Assembly: GCA_028376765.1 (NCBI GenBank)
Contig: JAONBD010000003.1
Span: 1-64,000 of the forward strand
Direction of reading: 5' to 3'
From: Candidatus Kapaibacterium sp.
GTDB taxonomy: Bacteria; Bacteroidota; Ignavibacteria; Kapaibacteriales; UBA2268
DNA: 64,000 nucleotides
Shown here: piece by piece, positions 1-11,600 of the stretch
Layout of the letters: each line of letters starts with the position of its first letter
Position numbering within the stretch: position 1 is the stretch's first letter
The notes under the pieces: generated by a model
Told to the model about the DNA's origin: nothing
The model's database searches: none
Seen by the model: the letters and a program-made list of their open reading frames with translations, nothing else
Program-made: the position numbers and the translations under genes

Positions 1-2
1 TT

Positions 3-488
3 ATAGATAAATTATTAGATAAAAATCTTCAATTTATTGTTTATGCACTTGGCAAATCTGAAATTAACCCTAAACTTGAACAGCTACAAGCAAAGTATCC
101 AGAAAAATTCAAGTTTGTTAATACACACGATGAATATTTCTACCATAAGATGATGGCAGGAGCTGATTTGTTAATATCAAGCTCTCAGCAAAAAGTAGAT
201 TGTTTGAACATAATGTACGCAGCAACGTATGGTACAGTACCATTGGTTAGAGTTACTGATACTGTCGATGAAATTTTTGAAGAGTGGGACGGCGAAGACG
301 GCTTTGCTTTAAAAATTGAAGGTGATACAGATAAAGATTTATTTAGTTCTATCGAAGATGCACTTAAGCTATTTGATGAAAATAAAGAAGATTTTGAACT
401 AATTCAAAAAAATGGGACTTACGAAGAGTTTGGCTGGGCAGAAAATGCTCAGAAATATGAAGATATTTATAAAAAATTACTTAAATGA
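3..488 (+). CDS. glgA: Glycogen synthase, C-terminal part (5' truncated by window edge)
   Basis: Open frame runs from base 3 through the listed ORF; GT5-type C-terminus ...AGADLLISSSQQKVDCLNIMYAATYGTVPLVRVTDTVDEI... Confidence 0.75.
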   Translation: MDKLLDKNLQFIVYALGKSEINPKLEQLQAKYPEKFKFVNTHDEYFYHKMMAGADLLISSSQQKVDCLNIMYAATYGTVPLVRVTDTVDEIFEEWDGEDGFALKIEGDTDKDLFSSIEDALKLFDENKEDFELIQKNGTYEEFGWAENAQKYEDIYKKLLK

Positions 489-1861
489 ATTTATATACCC
501 GTTCAAAACCTTTAAATAATTATCTTGGTCTGATTGTATTTTTGGGAATAATATCCCTTTTCTCTTCATGCAATGATTCCCCTGCCAATGTTCAGCTAAT
601 TACTGATACTTTAGATATTAAAGCGGTAAGCAGCTCTCAACTAGAGCTAATTACAGGTGGCAAAACTGAAAAAACAATATATGATGCAAGGTTTAATCGT
701 GTAAATTTTGCACTAGGAAATTTTGAAGATTTAACTGCATTTACTTTCTTAAGATATTCAAGCGTGCCAGATTCTTTAGAATACTTAGAAGCAGATGATA
801 TTGATTCGGTTTATCTCTATCTATACCCATCAAACTATGCCTATGGCGATGTAGAGTCAATGAACTTAGATTTTGACATTCACGAATTATCTGGCGAAAT
901 ATCTAACACATACAGCTATAGCGATGTTTTTGATGCAAATGGACAGACTAGTTTCAAGGGTGATTTTCTAAAGAATTTCAACGAAAAAATAAATATTGAG
1001 CTTAATACAAATGCAGATTCTAGTTTGCTATTTGTTGATCCAATTCCTATCCCAATGGATAAAGAATTTTTATTAGCTTGGTTAGATTTTCGAAAAATTC
1101 AATCTAATTATTTTGAATTAACAAACAACGGAACCGATAACACTTTAAATCTTGATTCGATAGCCAATGCTATTGGCTACGACAGAGAGAAAGCAAGAAC
1201 AATTTATTCATTAGGTTTGTTTCCCAATAGCAATTCTGATATTCTGCTTAGATTAGAAAACATAGCTCCAAGTGGACCATCAGGTAAAAATCCATATATC
1301 AATGTTGGCTATACTGATTCAACTGGTGTTCATAAAACATTTTTCTTGCCTGCAGCAATTGTGTCTTATTACATTAAAAGCCCAGAACCTTCAACAACTG
1401 AAATTGATGTACAAGGCTTGCTTACCTACCGTGGAGTTTTAAGCTTTGATGTATCAATGATTCCGAAAGGTTCACCTATCCATGCTGCGGAACTCGAAGT
1501 AACTTTAATTAAAGAAAATACAGTATCTGGATCGGATGGATTAGATCAGCAAATCGCAGGTTCTTTTGTGATTGATGGAATCGATAATAAATATTCTACT
1601 TTCCCTGCTAGTGAAAATTATCCTTACTTTGGAGTTGCAAACGATACAACAGATATTTATTTTTTTCCTAGTATTACATCTGCTGTAGAAGAGTGGGTAA
1701 GCACTGATGGAAAAGGTGAATTGATGTTGATTTCTTCTGCTAATGGTAATGTAGCCGATGAATTTAATTTCTACGACAAACTTAGCTTTTATGGGCCTGA
1801 TGCGGAAAACCCTGAAAACAGACCAAAACTTAAAATAATTTACTCGACATGGCCAGAATAG
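485..1861 (+). CDS. Putative lipoprotein with DNRLRE-like C-terminal region
   Basis: Lipobox-like LFSSC near the N-terminus; C-terminal RGVLSFDVSMIPKGSPIHAAELEV...FYGPDAENPENRPKLKIIYS resembles DNRLRE domains. Confidence 0.55.
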   Translation: MNLYTRSKPLNNYLGLIVFLGIISLFSSCNDSPANVQLITDTLDIKAVSSSQLELITGGKTEKTIYDARFNRVNFALGNFEDLTAFTFLRYSSVPDSLEYLEADDIDSVYLYLYPSNYAYGDVESMNLDFDIHELSGEISNTYSYSDVFDANGQTSFKGDFLKNFNEKINIELNTNADSSLLFVDPIPIPMDKEFLLAWLDFRKIQSNYFELTNNGTDNTLNLDSIANAIGYDREKARTIYSLGLFPNSNSDILLRLENIAPSGPSGKNPYINVGYTDSTGVHKTFFLPAAIVSYYIKSPEPSTTEIDVQGLLTYRGVLSFDVSMIPKGSPIHAAELEVTLIKENTVSGSDGLDQQIAGSFVIDGIDNKYSTFPASENYPYFGVANDTTDIYFFPSITSAVEEWVSTDGKGELMLISSANGNVADEFNFYDKLSFYGPDAENPENRPKLKIIYSTWPE

Positions 1862-3087
1862 CCTTTTTAATAATTTTAATATCTTATTGTGCTTTTGCTG
1901 ATGGTGGATCTAATTATTCTGCTTTTGGTATTGGCGATATTAGATACAACAATGGTGCTGCTTTTTCTGGGCAGGGTGGTGTTTCTGCTGCGATACCTTC
2001 AAAAAATCATATTAACTTGAGAAATCCAGCACTTTGGTCAAAAGCAGAAAATACAATTTTACAATTTGGATATAGCTTTAATCAAGGGTTTGCAAATGTA
2101 AACTCGCAAACTAACTACCAGACAACTAGCTCCATTGATGGTTTTTTGTTATTGTTTTCAATAGACAGTAGCTTAGGAATTGCTGCTAGTATGGGATTAT
2201 ACGAATATTCTGACGTTAGTTTTAGAGTTAGCTCTGAATTTAGCCAAGGTATAGATGGTACATCAGTTTCTGGTCAGCTAATTCAGAACGGAGATGGAGG
2301 CCTTAATACGGCTTATGTCGGTGCTTCAATTGAGCCTATTAAGGGTCTTTCAATTGGTATTATGGGAAATTATACTTTTGGAAGTATAGAAAAACAAAGA
2401 GAAACAATTTTTAATGAGCAATTTAGATTTTACAATGGATACCGAAGAACAGATGCTTTATTTGGTTCAAACATTAGAGCAGGTATATATTATGAAATTA
2501 TTGATAATCTTTCAATAGGTGGATTTTTAGAAACTAGCACTAATTTTCAATTAGAATCGAAAAGATTATTTGTAACAAATTTCAATGTTGATTCACTAGA
2601 AGATAAATCTAATTCTTATGATTTACCACAAATGTTAGGTGGAGGTGTTTCTTATAAATACGGAAGAAAGAGATTTGGCGTAGACCTTTGGACAAGAGAC
2701 TTTTCTGATTTTGGGTACAGTTCTAATATAGATGATCCAAGTAATTACTCAAGTTCAAATGGGATTAAACTAGGATTTGTAAGAGAGGGAAATAATAATT
2801 TAGGTGCAAAGCTTTTAGATAACACTACTTTTAGGTTAGGTGCTGGTCTCACTAATTTATACTACGAATTTAATGGAAACCAGATTAGCGAATATTATTT
2901 TTCTGGAGGCTTTTCTGCTAAAATAGGAGCGAAGTCCAATTTCGATTATTCATTAGTTTTTGGTTCAAGAGGAGAAAATACTTCACCGCTAATTAATGAA
3001 ACATTTATTAGAATGAATTTTAATGTAAGTATCAGAGAAACTTGGTTTGTACCGTTCAAACGTGGATACGACGATTTAGAGGATTAA
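1849..3087 (+). CDS. Outer-membrane beta-barrel-like protein of unknown function
   Basis: Signal peptide; alternating beta pattern; overlaps the preceding lipoprotein gene by 13 bp. Confidence 0.5.
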   Translation: MARIAFLIILISYCAFADGGSNYSAFGIGDIRYNNGAAFSGQGGVSAAIPSKNHINLRNPALWSKAENTILQFGYSFNQGFANVNSQTNYQTTSSIDGFLLLFSIDSSLGIAASMGLYEYSDVSFRVSSEFSQGIDGTSVSGQLIQNGDGGLNTAYVGASIEPIKGLSIGIMGNYTFGSIEKQRETIFNEQFRFYNGYRRTDALFGSNIRAGIYYEIIDNLSIGGFLETSTNFQLESKRLFVTNFNVDSLEDKSNSYDLPQMLGGGVSYKYGRKRFGVDLWTRDFSDFGYSSNIDDPSNYSSSNGIKLGFVREGNNNLGAKLLDNTTFRLGAGLTNLYYEFNGNQISEYYFSGGFSAKIGAKSNFDYSLVFGSRGENTSPLINETFIRMNFNVSIRETWFVPFKRGYDDLED

Positions 3088-3094
3088 AACTACT

Positions 3095-4033
3095 ATGAAA
3101 ACAATATTAGTAACTGGTGGAGCAGGTTTTTTAGGATCGCATCTTTGCGAAAAATTCCTTGACAAAGGATATAAAGTTATCTGTATGGATAATTTTATAA
3201 CTGGTAGTCCCGAGAATATAGCTCACCTAATGGGTAACAAATCGTTTGAATTTATAGAATATGATGTTACCAAATATATCTATGTACCAGGAGAACTTGA
3301 TTACATACTTCATTTTGCATCTCCAGCCTCACCAATCGACTATTTGAAATTTCCTATACAAACATTAAAAGTTGGCTCTTTAGGCACGCATAACGCACTT
3401 GGATTAGCTAAAGCTAAAAATGCTAGATTTTTAATTGCAAGTACTAGCGAAGTTTATGGCGATCCACTTATCCACCCCCAAACTGAAGATTATTGGGGTA
3501 ATGTAAACCCAGTTGGGGATCGTGGCGTTTATGATGAAGCCAAAAGGTTTTCTGAAGCTATTACAATGGCTTACAATAAATATCATGGGGTTGAAACTAG
3601 AATTGTAAGAATATTTAATACCTATGGCCCAAGGATGAGAATTAACGATGGGCGTGCTATTCCAAACTTTATAAAACAAGCAATAGAGGGTAACCCTTTA
3701 ACTGTTTATGGAGATGGCTCTCAAACTAGATCTGTTTGTTATGTTGATGATCTTACAGAAGGTATTTATAGATTATTACTTTCTGATGAGGTAAATCCTG
3801 TAAATATTGGAAATCCAGATGAACTTTCAATGCTCGATTTAGCCAAAGAAATAAGAGATCAAATTAATCCTAATTGCGAAATTGTGTTTAAAGACTTACC
3901 AAACGATGATCCCAAAGTAAGGCAACCTAATACCGATAGAGCTAAGAGAATATTAGATTGGGAAGCAAAAATTAACAGAAAAGAAGGTCTTCAAAAAACA
4001 ATTGCAGATTTCAAACATCGCTTAGGTAAATAG
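3095..4033 (+). CDS. UDP-glucuronate decarboxylase (NAD-dependent epimerase/dehydratase SDR)
   Basis: [15 protein letters not shown] Rossmann motif, [10 protein letters not shown] (YxxxK), [24 protein letters not shown]. Confidence 0.85.
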   Translation: MKTILVTGGAGFLGSHLCEKFLDKGYKVICMDNFITGSPENIAHLMGNKSFEFIEYDVTKYIYVPGELDYILHFASPASPIDYLKFPIQTLKVGSLGTHNALGLAKAKNARFLIASTSEVYGDPLIHPQTEDYWGNVNPVGDRGVYDEAKRFSEAITMAYNKYHGVETRIVRIFNTYGPRMRINDGRAIPNFIKQAIEGNPLTVYGDGSQTRSVCYVDDLTEGIYRLLLSDEVNPVNIGNPDELSMLDLAKEIRDQINPNCEIVFKDLPNDDPKVRQPNTDRAKRILDWEAKINRKEGLQKTIADFKHRLGK

Positions 4034-4034
4034 T

Positions 4035-4328
4035 TTATTCAATTTGATAATCCACTACATGAGATTTTTCTCTGTATTGGTCTAAAGCTGCTATCAAGTT
4101 CTGATGTACAGGGTGAACGATATATTCCTGTAAACTTTCATCATTTTCAAATTCAGAAACTAAAATTAGATCAAATGCTTTATGGCTTTTTGAGATATTT
4201 ATTCCAGTTTCAAATGACTTTATTTGTGAAATTTCTGAAGGCATTTCATCCATTTGCTTCTTAATTTTTTTGATTATATCTAGCTTTACACCATCGTAAA
4301 ATTTTAGCATGACAATATGTTTTATCAT
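4035..4328 (-). CDS. Dabb family (stress-responsive A/B barrel) protein
   Basis: MIKHIVMLKF...LVSEFENDESLQEYIVHPVHQ pattern of Dabb proteins. Confidence 0.75.
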   Translation of the reverse strand: MIKHIVMLKFYDGVKLDIIKKIKKQMDEMPSEISQIKSFETGINISKSHKAFDLILVSEFENDESLQEYIVHPVHQNLIAALDQYREKSHVVDYQIE

Positions 4329-4368
4329 AATGTTTCCTATTAAAATAATTAGAAATACAAAATAATCA

Positions 4369-4376
4369 TAATTTTG
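4369..4376 (+). promoter_or_regulatory. Bacteroidota-type -7 box TAATTTTG, 4 nt before the queE ATG
   Basis: Exact TAnnTTTG; CAGT spacer then ATG at 4381. Confidence 0.6.
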
Positions 4377-4380
4377 CAGT

Positions 4381-5052
4381 ATGAAAATAGCAAAAGATTT
4401 AAATTTTAATATTAACGAAATATTTTTTTCAATTCAAGGTGAAGGAACAAGAGCTGGCAGAGCATGCACTTTTGTTAGGCTTCAAGGATGCCTTTTGCGT
4501 TGTGTTTGGTGCGATACACCCTATGCACTAGAGCGAAAGGAAGTACATAATTTAATGAGCGGTGAAGATATTTTTAATGAAATAAACAAGTATCCAACTA
4601 AATTTTTGATGTTAACAGGTGGAGAGCCACTAGAACAAGATGATATATTTGATTTTATTAAAATTGCTTGTGAAAAAGGTTTTGAAGTAGTTATAGAAAC
4701 AAACGGGCAAGTATTAACCGATAAAGTTGATAAAAGAGCTGTAAAAATACTAGATATAAAATGTCCAGATTCAAAGATGGAGAAAAAAAATAATTACAAA
4801 AATTTAGAGCTATTGAACCCGCATGATGAATTGAAATTTGTGATCGCTAGCAGAAGAGATTTTGATTTTGCTATAAAATTATGCGATGAAAATAAGCTTT
4901 ACGACAAAGTATCTGCTGTTCTTTTTTCTCCCGTTTTTGAAGGACCAAAGTTACAAGAATTTTCTAATTGGGTAATGGATAGTGGCAAGCCAATTAGAAT
5001 GCAATTACAATTGCATAAGTATATCTGGTCTCCCCAAACAAGGGGAGTTTAG
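4381..5052 (+). CDS. queE: 7-carboxy-7-deazaguanine synthase (radical SAM)
   Basis: FFSIQGEGTRAGRACTFVRLQGCLLRCVWCDTPYAL; TGGEPLEQ; ETNGQ. Confidence 0.9.
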   Translation: MKIAKDLNFNINEIFFSIQGEGTRAGRACTFVRLQGCLLRCVWCDTPYALERKEVHNLMSGEDIFNEINKYPTKFLMLTGGEPLEQDDIFDFIKIACEKGFEVVIETNGQVLTDKVDKRAVKILDIKCPDSKMEKKNNYKNLELLNPHDELKFVIASRRDFDFAIKLCDENKLYDKVSAVLFSPVFEGPKLQEFSNWVMDSGKPIRMQLQLHKYIWSPQTRGV

Positions 5053-5060
5053 ATAGATTT

Positions 5061-6815
5061 TTATTTTATTTGTTTTTCAAGTTTTTTAATTCGTTCTTCA
5101 ATTTTTGATATTGATTGTTTTGTATTAATCAATTCTAATTTTGTAGAATTTATTTTATCATCTATACTTTTAGAATGAATACTAGCCCCTTTTAATGCTG
5201 AAATAAAAACTCCATTATAATCAGAAGTTGCCAAAGTTGTGTCAGTAGAATGGGTACCGTATTTATCATTTCCATAAAGGCTAAAAAAAGTTTGAGCCAT
5301 TGGTCCATAAGATCTTTGCGATTTAGTATCTTGATCTTTATAATTCCAAGACATTATTGCAAGAGAATCAATTTTATTATAGAAGTTGGAATAATCAATT
5401 TCCATAATTCTTTCTTTTTTTGTACTGTCCGATAGAGCAACCCAAGAATTTGTAGTTAGGGACATTCCAACTGTTGCTCCTGTGTTTGTATAAAAGTAAT
5501 AACCACCATCAAACCTTGCAGACCATCTATTATCATTTGTGGAAGAAAGTATAGTAGTCCCCGCATCTCCAAATATCCAACTAGATTTATTCCCAGATGT
5601 TAAATTCCTTCCCAATAAAACCTGATATAAATCATTCCCAACAAATACGTCTCGTCCACCTGCAAACTTAAAATCTTTGTTGCCGTCGGTTTCAATGTTT
5701 TCACCAAATAAAATAGTTGAATAGTCTCCATTTACAAGATGATTAGCACCGCAAATTATAGAGGAATTTGAAGATTCTATATAAGATAGATTACCACCTA
5801 GTATAACAGAATATTCACTTCCATCTATTTGATTATCATTTCCTGCTGCGATAGCAACACTCGGACTGCTACCTGATACAATATTTGAAAAACCAGAAAA
5901 AATTGCTGTATTAGTTTGTTGGTTACCTAACTCATTATCTTCTCCTACAAAAAGACCACCATTATCGCTAGCCCCACCACTCATTATATTAGAAGTACCA
6001 CCTAATAAAACTCTATTTATAGAACTATTATCAATTTGATTATCATTACCTGAAATAATAGCAGCATTATCACTTTGTCCGTTACTAATTAGGTTACTAA
6101 TACCACCATATATAACTGTATTATCAGATGGATTTGTAATATCATTATCATCCCCACCAGCGATATATCCATTTATACTATTATCTTGGTGAGTGATTGT
6201 TGCTCCAGATCCTGTAGGACCATAAGTAATTTTTCCACCCCAACTTAACGAGGCTGATGAATTAGTAAATAAAGCATTCAAATTTCCTGTACCAAATTTG
6301 GCAGGGAGGCTAAAAGTTGTTGATGCCGTTGTAGATGTGTTCGCTCTAAAAGAAATAAAGTAAGATCCTTTTTGCCAAACAATTAGACCATCGGAGCCTT
6401 GCCCGCCACTTATCATGTTGTCAATCACATTTACTGTATATGTTGTTGTAGATCCTAAGTTTAATCTGGAATTTGTATTATCCCATGTAAAACTATTAGA
6501 AGCACCAAAATTTGAGCTATTATTGAATTGGACACCTGTAATAGGAGATGAAGGATCACTACCTCCGTTAGGTGATTGTTGCCAATAAAAACTACCACTA
6601 TTATCAGTTGATAAGATTTGAGAGTTTGTTCCAGAACCCGTTGGTAAAGTATAAGTTAATGAACTTGTAAGCGAGCTAGGGCTTAAAACTATTACAGCAT
6701 TATCATCTTGATCATTAGATGAACTTATGTTTAGCTTGGTAGAATTTACTTCCTTTATGGCTTGGGCAAAACAAAAGTTATATGCTAATAGCAGTATAAA
6801 AAGGGTTTTAATCAT
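5061..6815 (-). CDS. Secreted YadA-head-like repeat protein with C-terminal S74 endosialidase-type chaperone domain
   Basis: Signal peptide; GNDNQIDxS-type repeats; SDSTKKERIMEID...SWNYKDQDTKSQRSYGPMAQTF S74 signature; terminal coiled coil. Confidence 0.75.
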   Translation of the reverse strand: MIKTLFILLLAYNFCFAQAIKEVNSTKLNISSSNDQDDNAVIVLSPSSLTSSLTYTLPTGSGTNSQILSTDNSGSFYWQQSPNGGSDPSSPITGVQFNNSSNFGASNSFTWDNTNSRLNLGSTTTYTVNVIDNMISGGQGSDGLIVWQKGSYFISFRANTSTTASTTFSLPAKFGTGNLNALFTNSSASLSWGGKITYGPTGSGATITHQDNSINGYIAGGDDNDITNPSDNTVIYGGISNLISNGQSDNAAIISGNDNQIDNSSINRVLLGGTSNIMSGGASDNGGLFVGEDNELGNQQTNTAIFSGFSNIVSGSSPSVAIAAGNDNQIDGSEYSVILGGNLSYIESSNSSIICGANHLVNGDYSTILFGENIETDGNKDFKFAGGRDVFVGNDLYQVLLGRNLTSGNKSSWIFGDAGTTILSSTNDNRWSARFDGGYYFYTNTGATVGMSLTTNSWVALSDSTKKERIMEIDYSNFYNKIDSLAIMSWNYKDQDTKSQRSYGPMAQTFFSLYGNDKYGTHSTDTTLATSDYNGVFISALKGASIHSKSIDDKINSTKLELINTKQSISKIEERIKKLEKQIK

Positions 6816-8599
6816 TTTTGCCCCAACTGAATTTCTGATTTAAATTCTTTAGCCGCTAATTTATTTTCTAATCTATCTACAATTTTTAGTAGTTGATTTA
6901 GTTTTTCTTCGTTTTCCTTATTGATTTTTTCAAGATCTTGTATTCTACTTTCTTTTTCTTCAAGCTTTAATTTTAAACCCTGAACACCAAGGATACCAAT
7001 GCTTGTAACATTCATTTGCGAAATTGTAGTATCTGTACCAATTGTACCAAATTTATCCTTGCCAAATAACCTATTAAAATCTTGTGCCATCGGACCATAA
7101 GACCTTTGCGATTTGATATCTTGCTCTTTATAATTCCAAGAACTAATTTTTAATTCATCTATTTTATTTAATACTTTAATCGGATTGTACGAAATAAATC
7201 TTTCTTTTTTAGTACTATCAGAAATAGAATTCCAAGAATTATTAGTTAGGGACATTCCAACAGTTGATCCAGTGTTTGTATAAAAGTAATAACCACCCGA
7301 AAACCGAGCAGTAAACCTATTATCTCCACCAGATGTTACAGAACCAGTATTTGAATCGGTAAAAACAAATGAGCCAAGATCATCTGCATTTGCATTCCTA
7401 CCTATTGCAACAGAGTAATTGCCCCCAGCATCAGCATTTTGACCAAATGCCATAGAATAGTCACCATTAATATCACAGTCTTGACCACCTAATACAGATG
7501 AGTATTCGCCAGTATTAGTATTATTTAAACCACCTACAATCGAAGAGTATTGTCCTGAAACTTCATTATCGGCTCCTCCGCCAATAAAACTATAATCCCC
7601 AGGAGCGGTTATTGTATTAGAATTTCCAGAAACTATAGCTGCCCAATCAGAAAAAATGTAATTATCAATTCCAGAACCAATAAAAGATTCTTGATTTCCA
7701 TCGGCAATGTAATTTTGTGTACCAGTAAATATACCAGAATTGGTTGCACAGATATAATTATTATTTCCCCCTGCTATCACAGAATTTGTTCCATTAGTAC
7801 AGATATTATTGCTGGTTCCTGCTACAATTGCAGAATTATTTGCGTCGGTTACGTTATCTTCTCCCCCACCAATAAAACTGTTATTACCTGTTGCATCGTT
7901 TTGGACACCACCACCAACAAAAGATAAATCTTCGGCTGTATTATTAACACCACCACCAGTTCCCTGTCCAACACAAGAAAATCCACCACCATCAACAATA
8001 CCCGAATTATACCATGATAGGTTACCATTTCCATCAGTTACCAAAATCTGACCAGATGTACCATCGCCAGGTGGCCAAGTGTAAGAAGTACTTGTTTCCA
8101 TATTTGCAGGTGGAGTGAATGAAACCATATAATCGGTTGCTCCTTGCTCCGAATATATTGCTAATGTACCATCGCTTCCATCTGCACCAAGCTGAACTCC
8201 TCCATTAACAGATAAAGTATAACTGGGCGAGTTTGTACCAACTCCAAGTCTGCTGTTTGTGTTATCCCAAAAGAAACTCGAAGATGCTCCAAAAGAGCCT
8301 GCATCGTTGTACTGTACTTCACCATTGTTTCCAGCAACAGAAGCTGTACCACCAGATATAGTAGCCCAAGTAAGGCTACCATTACCTAAGCTAGTTAGTA
8401 CTTGGTTTAGTGTCCCATAATCGGGTGGCAAGGTCATGGTATAGCTATTTGTTAAGGAAGAAGGCGATACTATTGTTATGTAAATATCACTACTTTCAGC
8501 ATTTGGATTGATATTTACTCTTGTTGCGTTTACTTCTTTGTAAGCTTGAGTAAAACAAATGACTGGGAATAATAAAACTAAGATGTATAATTTTTTCAT
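6812..8599 (-). CDS. Paralogous YadA-head-like repeat protein with S74 chaperone domain
   Basis: Same architecture as the neighbour; SDSTKKERFISYNPIKVLNKIDELKISSWNYKEQDIKSQRSYGPMAQDF; 4-bp overlap with next ORF. Confidence 0.75.
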   Translation of the reverse strand: MKKLYILVLLFPVICFTQAYKEVNATRVNINPNAESSDIYITIVSPSSLTNSYTMTLPPDYGTLNQVLTSLGNGSLTWATISGGTASVAGNNGEVQYNDAGSFGASSSFFWDNTNSRLGVGTNSPSYTLSVNGGVQLGADGSDGTLAIYSEQGATDYMVSFTPPANMETSTSYTWPPGDGTSGQILVTDGNGNLSWYNSGIVDGGGFSCVGQGTGGGVNNTAEDLSFVGGGVQNDATGNNSFIGGGEDNVTDANNSAIVAGTSNNICTNGTNSVIAGGNNNYICATNSGIFTGTQNYIADGNQESFIGSGIDNYIFSDWAAIVSGNSNTITAPGDYSFIGGGADNEVSGQYSSIVGGLNNTNTGEYSSVLGGQDCDINGDYSMAFGQNADAGGNYSVAIGRNANADDLGSFVFTDSNTGSVTSGGDNRFTARFSGGYYFYTNTGSTVGMSLTNNSWNSISDSTKKERFISYNPIKVLNKIDELKISSWNYKEQDIKSQRSYGPMAQDFNRLFGKDKFGTIGTDTTISQMNVTSIGILGVQGLKLKLEEKESRIQDLEKINKENEEKLNQLLKIVDRLENKLAAKEFKSEIQLGQK

Positions 8600-8681
8600 A
8601 ATTTTACCGACTATTTAAATAGAAACATTTTTTTGATTAAAGTGTTTATCTTTCAATCAAATTAATAAAAATAAAGTTAAC

Positions 8682-11600
8682 ATGAATAAATATTTAATCC
8701 TTGCAGTATTTCTACCTATTTTATTAATATCCAGTCCAATTGAATTTAGAATAGGAGAGCAAATTAATTATCTTGATGGAAGTAATTCCGATGTCATGGT
8801 TCGTTCAGTTTTAGATAATTATATTTTTGATCTAAGCGACGATGAATTTCGCTTCACCTTATTCAAGAATTTCAATGAAAATAATGAAGATTATTTGGAG
8901 TATGAATCTATAAATTTTGAAATACTGTTCGATAAACAAGAGACTATTGAAAACACTTTAGGTAGCATAAATTTTAATAAGTTTACTTATTGGAATGCTA
9001 CAATTCCAAAAAGAATAGATAAACTTTATAAAAATGGTATCCCTAATAATATAGAAATTTATGATTATGTAGAGTGGAAAGCAATTGATTCAAGGCTACA
9101 AAGATTTAATTTCAAATTTTTCGAATTTATGGGGAATATTAAATATGATATTGAACTATCAAACAAAAATTTAAATAAATTAAAAATCAAATTAAATAAA
9201 CCTGCATATATCACTGATAGTGGAGAGTTGCTTGTTAAGGGTAAGCTTGGTAATATAATTTCTGAAAGACCAATTTCTTATTTAATCGATGAAAATTCTG
9301 GAACTAAATCATTAATTGATCTTGAATATTCTTTGAGTGGAGATACATTAGGCTTTGTATCAAAAAGCATTTTGCCGAAAAACAGCAGAATAATTATTGA
9401 CCCAGTATTAAGAGTTGAATCTAGCTATTACGGTGGATTAGATGATGATAGATTTTATGATATGGATAGAGATGCTGCTGGAAACTATTATCTTACAGGG
9501 ATAACATCAAGTGCAGGTAAAATTGCATTTAATGGACACCAAACAATTAAAAATAATTTGAATGATGCATTTCTAGTAAAAATTAACCCAGAGGGCAATA
9601 GAGTATGGGCAAGTTACTATGGTGGAGATCAAATTGATATTGTGTATGGAATTGGAGTTTCTCCTGATGGTGATATTGCTATTGTTGGCGAAACATTAAG
9701 TGACGAAGATATTGCAACGAGTGGTTCCCATCAAGAAGAATTGGGAGGCGGAAGTTCAGATGGATTTATTGCTTACTTTAATACCGATGGGGAACGGCAA
9801 TGGGCAAGTTATTACGGTGGTTTAGAAAGCGATAAATTGAATGATGTAGTATTAGATAATTTTGGTAATTCGTATGCAGTTGGCTTCACTCGTAGTGAAG
9901 ATAATATTGCTTTTGATGGATACCAAAATATAAGAAATGGGAACTCCGATGGATTTATGGTAAAATTCAATCCACTTGGTCAAAGACGTTGGGGATCATA
10001 TTATGGTGGTTCTGAAAATGACTATATCAATTCAATAGATCTAGATGAAAATGGCAATATATATGTTTGTGGAACAACACAAAGTTCGAGCAATATAGCA
10101 TTAAATGGATATAAAAATAATTATACAGGAGCATTTGATGCTTTTATCTCAAAGTTTGATGCGAGTGGAGATTTAACTTGGGCAAGTTATTTTGGTGGAA
10201 CAAAAGACGAAACAGCAAACTCAGTCAACTATCATAATGGAAATGTAGTATTAGCTGGTTCATCACAAAGTAATAATATAGCAATAGGTGGTAATCAAAC
10301 ATCTCATGGTGGTTCTTACGACGGCTATTTTGCTTTATTTGACGATGATGGAAACTTTAAGCTATCAAGTTATTTTGGTGGATCTCAAAATGATGATATA
10401 TCTTCTGCTTATCTTTCCGACGATGCTTTATATGTATGTGGGTACACCCGAAGCGATAATAATATTTCTTTTAATGCTTATCAGGAATTTAGAAAAGCAC
10501 AATTTGATGCAAGTTTTGCAAAATATAATCTTGATGGAACTATAGAATATGGATCTTATTATGGAGGTAGCGAAAGTGATTTTGCACGCTCAATAAGAAT
10601 AGATTCAGATACAATTTTTGTTGCTGGATATAGCAATAGTTCAAGCGATATTGCTGATAATGGTTATCAAAATTTTAATAGTGGATCCGATGATGGTATT
10701 TTCATTTTCTTAAAAGACCAAATAACTCCAAAAATTAATGCAAATTTTCAAGAATTATATTGTGGTGGCGAATCATACTCGGTAGAATTTGATTTAGTAG
10801 GCGACTTTCCAAACAAAGTAAATTTAAGGTTAGAATTATCTGATAAAAATGGGAACTTTCAAAATAGTCAATTATTAAAAGAGGGTGAGTTTTCTTCTGA
10901 TATAACTAATCTATTTGATTTTAATATTTCAAACACTTTAAGCACTAGCTCACTTTATAAAATCAAAATAGTGAGCGATAACCCAAAAGCAGAATCAAAT
11001 TCAACAGAGAGTATCACAATTCTTGCTCCAGTAAAGATATCTGGTTTATTGGATAGATATTGCGTTAATAAAGATTATTATCTTAATGCCAATACTATTA
11101 ATGGATCTACTTATGAATGGATTCTGCCTAATGGAAATAGAATTGAAAACGTAAATCGAATAAATATTAACCATAATAACTCTGGCACTTATACATATAA
11201 ATTAATCCAAAATTGTTTCGGTTGTATTAGTGAAATAGAATTTGATATAGAGCTAATAGATACACCAATAATTAGCATTACTCCAAACGATGATGTGTGC
11301 AGATATGATACCGTTAATTATCAATTGCAATATGATATTCCAAGAAGTAACTTCACTTTGGAATGGAAGCTATTTGATGCCAAGTTGATTTCTGGTGATT
11401 TAAAATTATCTGATAATCTTGATGTTCGGTTAGATGGTGATAACCCAAGAATAGAGGTTACCGTCTATGAAAAAGGAACAGGCTGTGTAGTAGAAGAGAC
11501 AATTTCAATAAACTATTATGAAAATATAATTCCTAAAATATTAGGGCCTGAAAAAACATGTAAAAATTGCACAGAAAATTATAAAATATCAGATATTTAT

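Noticed and set aside
7691-8382. ORFs 7691-7927, 7809-8051, 7849-8034, 8161-8382 in other frames
   Set aside because: Shadow ORFs created by the repetitive S74/YadA-like coding sequence.
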